Source of the DNA: an uncultured Actinomycetes bacterium
GTDB lineage: Bacteria > Actinomycetota > Actinomycetes > Nanopelagicales > Nanopelagicaceae
Length of the DNA stretch: 39,139 nt
Assembly: GCA_903891755.1 (NCBI GenBank)
Contig: CAITFY010000022.1
Location: 1 to 39,139, forward strand
Reading direction: 5' to 3'
Shown here: positions 35,320 to 39,139 of the stretch, one piece after another
Numbering within the stretch: position 1 is the first letter of the stretch
Layout of the letters: each line of letters starts with the position of its first letter
Made by a program: the position numbers and the translations under genes
Notes under the pieces: model-generated
What the model saw: only the letters and a program-made list of their open reading frames with translations
Database searches by the model: none
Told to the model about the DNA's origin: nothing

Positions 35320-36900
35320 TTATAAAGTTATGGTTTTCACAGAATTCGGAAGACTTAGATGGCTCGCGACAATAACTGCCTTATCGCGCAGAGCGTCAAG
35401 AACTCTGATGGAGATTCGTTCCACCATTTGTGCATCTAAGAATTCAAAGGGTTCATCGAGAATTACTATTGGCGTTTCTCGCAGCAAAACCCTCGCCAAC
35501 TTGAGTCGTTGCTTCTCCCCGCCAGAGAAATTCAATCCAAGAGGGCCAACCATCGTATCTAGACCTTCTGGAAGTTCTGAAACGAATTTATCAAGCTCGA
35601 CAAGCTTAAGTGCTTCAAGTAATTCTTCATCACTCGCCTCTGGGTTGCCAATCTTTAAATTTTCGCGGATTGATGTTCCAAAGAGGTAATCATCTTGAAG
35701 CAGAGTCGTGACGAGATGTTGATCGCCAGCTTTTAGATTTTCTCCATTTAGTACTACTCGCCCTGTAAATGGGAGGAAACCCAAGATTGCATTAATGATC
35801 GAAGATTTACCTGCTCCAGATCTTCCGGTTATTAAAAGCACATCCCCAGGTGTAATAACCGCGCTGATACTTCGGGTATGTGCTCCTTCGATGAGTGGGT
35901 GGAGTTCAATCAACTCAAGTTTTACAGTGGCAGGTACCGGCGAAGCAACGATTTGCAGATCTTTACTCTCCTCCAACATTGGTGCTAAGTTCTCTACAGC
36001 TCCTAGCACTTGTCGTAACTGCGAAAATGCCGCTGGGAGTGGAGTCATACCATCGAAGATTGCGAGTGGTACGAGTGCAATTACCGCAACGTTTATTCCA
36101 GCTAACTGGTGGGTAAATACTCCGCGGGCTGCAAACCAAAGCGCGATCGCGATAGTAAATCCCAGGATAAGAAAATATGCACCAGATGCCAAACCAGATC
36201 GTTGAGCATTCTTGCTCTCAACATGGGCAATTTTCTTCTGAGCTGATTCAATCTGCTTCAAGAGCTCGTTATCATAATTAAAAATCAATGATTCAGGAGC
36301 AGATTCAGAGATCTGCAATATTTGATCGAAGAGTTCTCCCTCATATTTACGTGTATCTGACTTACTAGAAGAGAGCGTGGCTAAGAATGGAATCAGGAAC
36401 ATAGCGAGTAAAAAGAGCAGACCAATTACCTTGCCGCAGCTCGGTAGAAGCCAATGAATAATCGTGATTCCAGATACTCCGGAGATCAGCGCAGCGAGCC
36501 ATGGTGATGCAATTCGAAGCCAGAGATCTTGCGCTAACTCCACATCATTCATGATCTGAGAGAGAACGTTTCCACGATGTAACCCGGCAAAATCAGAGGG
36601 GAGTAAGCGACTAAATCTCTCGTAAATGCGCACTCGCAATGCAGTCTGAATCTTCAGCGCGCTGTTATGTTCCAATATTCTGCTGGCATATTTCAGCGCT
36701 CCGCGGGAGAGACCGAAGAAACGCACGCTCACAATTGCGACTTCCAGCACCAAGACGGGAGGTTTGGTTGATGCCATTGAGATCAGCCAGGCACTTGTTG
36801 CAAGCAAGCCCACTGCAGCTCCAAGTGAGCAACCACCGAGGAATACCGCAGCAAACATCTCTGTGCGCTGTGCTTTAAAGAGACGCAATAAATTTTTCAT
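35320..36900 (-). CDS. cydC: Thiol reductant ABC exporter subunit CydC
   Basis: ABC TM domain plus GRSGAGKSS, NFSGGEKQRLKLARVLL, VILDEPFEFLD; follows cydD with ATGA overlap. Confidence 0.92.
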   Translation of the reverse strand: MKNLLRLFKAQRTEMFAAVFLGGCSLGAAVGLLATSAWLISMASTKPPVLVLEVAIVSVRFFGLSRGALKYASRILEHNSALKIQTALRVRIYERFSRLLPSDFAGLHRGNVLSQIMNDVELAQDLWLRIASPWLAALISGVSGITIIHWLLPSCGKVIGLLFLLAMFLIPFLATLSSSKSDTRKYEGELFDQILQISESAPESLIFNYDNELLKQIESAQKKIAHVESKNAQRSGLASGAYFLILGFTIAIALWFAARGVFTHQLAGINVAVIALVPLAIFDGMTPLPAAFSQLRQVLGAVENLAPMLEESKDLQIVASPVPATVKLELIELHPLIEGAHTRSISAVITPGDVLLITGRSGAGKSSIINAILGFLPFTGRVVLNGENLKAGDQHLVTTLLQDDYLFGTSIRENLKIGNPEASDEELLEALKLVELDKFVSELPEGLDTMVGPLGLNFSGGEKQRLKLARVLLRETPIVILDEPFEFLDAQMVERISIRVLDALRDKAVIVASHLSLPNSVKTITL

Positions 36901-38534
36901 TGCGAGGCTCCGAGGACGGTTACAGATGCTGATGTGCCAATGAGCAATTCTCGGTGGGAGATGAGCAGGATGCTGGTACCGGACTTTGCGCGTTTTTCTA
37001 ACAATCGGGCAATTGTTGCTTCGGATATGTCATCGATTGAAGCAGTAGGTTCATCAAGAATTACTAACGAAGATTCTTTGAGTAGCGCTCTAGCAAGTGC
37101 AATCTTTCGCATCTGCCCGATTGATAACTTCTGACGAACAGTTCCAAGTTCAGTCTCTAGTCCATTGGGGAGATCATCGATTTTAAGATCCACCTCAATG
37201 AGAGCATCAATCAATTGAGCATTGGTGGTGCTAGGTGCGGCATATCTCAAAATCTCCGCGACGCTTCCAATTGGATACTTCGGCTCTTGTGGTTGCCAGG
37301 CGATTAGTTTTCGCCACGCCTTGATATCTAAATCTTGAAGGCGATGCACTCCAGAATCCGAATCCACCCGGACCTCTCCCGCGCTTGGATTAATGAACCC
37401 GAGCAATATCGACGCAAGAGTTGATTTTCCAGATCCCGAAGGCCCCACCAAAGCATGGATTCGTCCGGGTTCTATCTCTCCAGATGGGATCACAACTTCA
37501 CTTCGCCCTGGGTATGAAACTTTGAGTTCGCTCCATGAGATACGTGAAAACGAGGTGAGTTGTGCTGCGCCGTTGGAATTCGGCTTTTCAAGAATAGTAA
37601 AGAGTTGATCAAATGCAGCTAAACCATCGGTCGCAGAGTGAAAGTAAGCGGAGACTTGTCGAATTGGCCAGTAGACCTCCGGGGCGAGTACGAGAACGAA
37701 TAAACCAACGCTCAATGGCATTGAACCATTTACTAAACGCAGACCAATCGTGACCGCTAAGAGCGCCACGGAGAGGGTAGCTACCAACTCAAGAGCGAGT
37801 GAGGTAAGAAATGAGATACGCAGAACCTGCATCGTCTCCTTGCGATACTTCTCGCCAACCTCGCGAAGTCGCTGTGACTGCAGCTTCTCGCGCCCGTATA
37901 CCTTCAAAGTGGTGAGTCCACTTAAGAGATCGAGGAAGTAACCACCGAGCAGTCCCAGAGTTTTCCATTTCTTCTCAGTAGCACTTGCGGTAAATCTTCC
38001 GATAAGAATGCCAAATATAGGAATAAGAGGGAGAGTGAAAAGAATGATCGCCCCGGATTTCCAATCGCGTAAGGCAATGCTCACGCCGACCGCAACTGGA
38101 ACAACCACTGCGATAAAGAGTTGTGGCAGAAACTTTGCAAAGTACCCATCAAGGTTATTAATCCCCTTTGTCACCAGGACGGCCAGACCCGCCGTACCTA
38201 GGCTCTGGGTATCACTTCCACCATTTGAAAGCGATTTCTTCATCACCTCGGTGCGAAGTTCGTTGCGCATCTTGCTACTTGCTCTGGCGCCCAATCGATC
38301 ATTTATGTAAGCCAGCAATGCTCTTGCGATAAAGACTGCTGCGAGGGCAACGACCTCATGGGTCAGGGAGGAGAAGGTGCGTTTCTGTTGAAAGAATTTG
38401 CAGATCAAATCAACGAGCAAGAACGCCTGCCCAATGGTTGCAATGGCACCCACAACTGCAATGAGAACGAGGGTGAAAATAAAACCCCGGCTGCTTCGAG
38501 AGTACCGAAGCAGCCGGGGGTCAAATGGTTTCAC
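36897..38534 (-). CDS. cydD: Thiol reductant ABC exporter subunit CydD
   Basis: KPFDPRLLRYSRSSRG N-terminus, GPSGSGKSTLA, LSIGQMRKIALARALL, VILDEPTAS; GTG start overlaps the cydB stop by 1 nt. Confidence 0.93.
   Translation of the reverse strand: MKPFDPRLLRYSRSSRGFIFTLVLIAVVGAIATIGQAFLLVDLICKFFQQKRTFSSLTHEVVALAAVFIARALLAYINDRLGARASSKMRNELRTEVMKKSLSNGGSDTQSLGTAGLAVLVTKGINNLDGYFAKFLPQLFIAVVVPVAVGVSIALRDWKSGAIILFTLPLIPIFGILIGRFTASATEKKWKTLGLLGGYFLDLLSGLTTLKVYGREKLQSQRLREVGEKYRKETMQVLRISFLTSLALELVATLSVALLAVTIGLRLVNGSMPLSVGLFVLVLAPEVYWPIRQVSAYFHSATDGLAAFDQLFTILEKPNSNGAAQLTSFSRISWSELKVSYPGRSEVVIPSGEIEPGRIHALVGPSGSGKSTLASILLGFINPSAGEVRVDSDSGVHRLQDLDIKAWRKLIAWQPQEPKYPIGSVAEILRYAAPSTTNAQLIDALIEVDLKIDDLPNGLETELGTVRQKLSIGQMRKIALARALLKESSLVILDEPTASIDDISEATIARLLEKRAKSGTSILLISHRELLIGTSASVTVLGASQ
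38481..38519 (-). terminator. Intrinsic-terminator-like hairpin embedded in the 5' coding region of cydD
   Basis: Minus strand: CCCCGGCTGCTTCG-gtactct-CGAAGCAGCCGGGG-TTTTATTTT; perfect 14-bp stem, 7-nt loop, T-tract only on the operon's 3' side. Confidence 0.7.
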
Positions 38535-39139
38535 TAGTGGACGGTATCCAAAACTCCAGCTTCTGGGGTAGAAATCTGGTTTGGATTAATACGCTTACGG
38601 AAGACCCAATATGACCAGCCCTGATAGAGCAAGACGATTGGGGTTAAGACCACTGCAACCCAAGTCATAACGCCCAAGGTGTAGTGAGTACTTGAAGCGT
38701 TAAAGATTGTGAGGCCAGGACCACCGGCGGTGATATTTGGCATCACATTTGGATAGAGACCAGTGAAGAGGGTGATTACCACCGCGGCTGTTGCAATTGC
38801 GGAGAATAGGAAGGCATAACCTTCACGCCCCCTGGCATTTGAAGCCAGAGCAGTCAACCAGGCAACAACAACAACGACTGATCCTGCGATGACGCCACCC
38901 TTAGAGGTAAGTCCCAACATCGTCCAACCCAAGAAGAGCACAGCGAGAAGAGCTGTAACTAGTCCGACGCGTTGACCGAGTTTGTTGGCACGAACTCGAA
39001 TCTCGCCTTCGGTCTTGAGTGCCAAGAAAAATGCACCATGAGAGACGAAGAGTGAGAGTGTCGTGAGGCCTCCGAGAAGTGCATATGGATTTAGCAAGTT
39101 CCAGAAGCCACCGCTGTATTGAATATATCCAGCGGAGAC
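38534..39139 (-). CDS. cydB: Cytochrome bd ubiquinol oxidase subunit II (5' end outside window)
   Basis: GYIQYSGGFWNLLNPYALLGGLTTLSLFVSHGAFFLALKTEG; reading frame stays open to the window edge, so the ORF-track start at 39097 is internal. Confidence 0.92.
   Translation of the reverse strand, partial: VSAGYIQYSGGFWNLLNPYALLGGLTTLSLFVSHGAFFLALKTEGEIRVRANKLGQRVGLVTALLAVLFLGWTMLGLTSKGGVIAGSVVVVVAWLTALASNARGREGYAFLFSAIATAAVVITLFTGLYPNVMPNITAGGPGLTIFNASSTHYTLGVMTWVAVVLTPIVLLYQGWSYWVFRKRINPNQISTPEAGVLDTVH

Noticed and set aside
1-39139. CRISPR arrays, IS elements, toxin-antitoxin or phage-defence genes
   Set aside because: No spaced direct repeats, transposase motifs or defence-family proteins were found on either strand.

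Overview
The window reads as a compact chromosomal segment of a streamlined actinobacterium (acI/Nanopelagicales-like by overall character; an inference, not proven). It has almost no accessory DNA. No CRISPR array, transposon or prophage was seen. From left to right it holds: a class A PBP and a GT87-type membrane protein; rpsF-ssb-rpsR-rplI-dnaB; a beta-carbonic anhydrase/EamA pair; dcd; lemA-htpX-SCO1-copC; a two-component system; crgA / trpG(pabA) / pknB / PP2C; tRNA-Leu(CAG), pheA, serS, a HAD phosphatase; an atypical SDR; tRNA-Ser(TGA); a three-subunit succinate dehydrogenase; a holin-like protein and tandem crcB; an Xaa-Pro aminopeptidase beside a complete 4-hydroxyproline catabolic gene set; a Gfo/Idh/MocA oxidoreductase; an aldo/keto reductase; and cydB(partial)-cydD-cydC. 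The most interesting signals are non-coding or dual-coding: (1) a perfect 14-bp hairpin plus T-tract, shaped like an intrinsic terminator, inside the first codons of cydD; (2) a HAD gene with no ATG/GTG/TTG/CTG start but a good Shine-Dalgarno in front of an ATT codon; (3) at least 13 transcription-unit heads with TANNNT 6-7 nt before the start codon, implying pervasive leaderless transcription, including one divergent pair whose -10 boxes are 1 bp apart; (4) an rpsF leader that can sequester its own SD; (5) two clusters of DnaA-box-like 9-mers.
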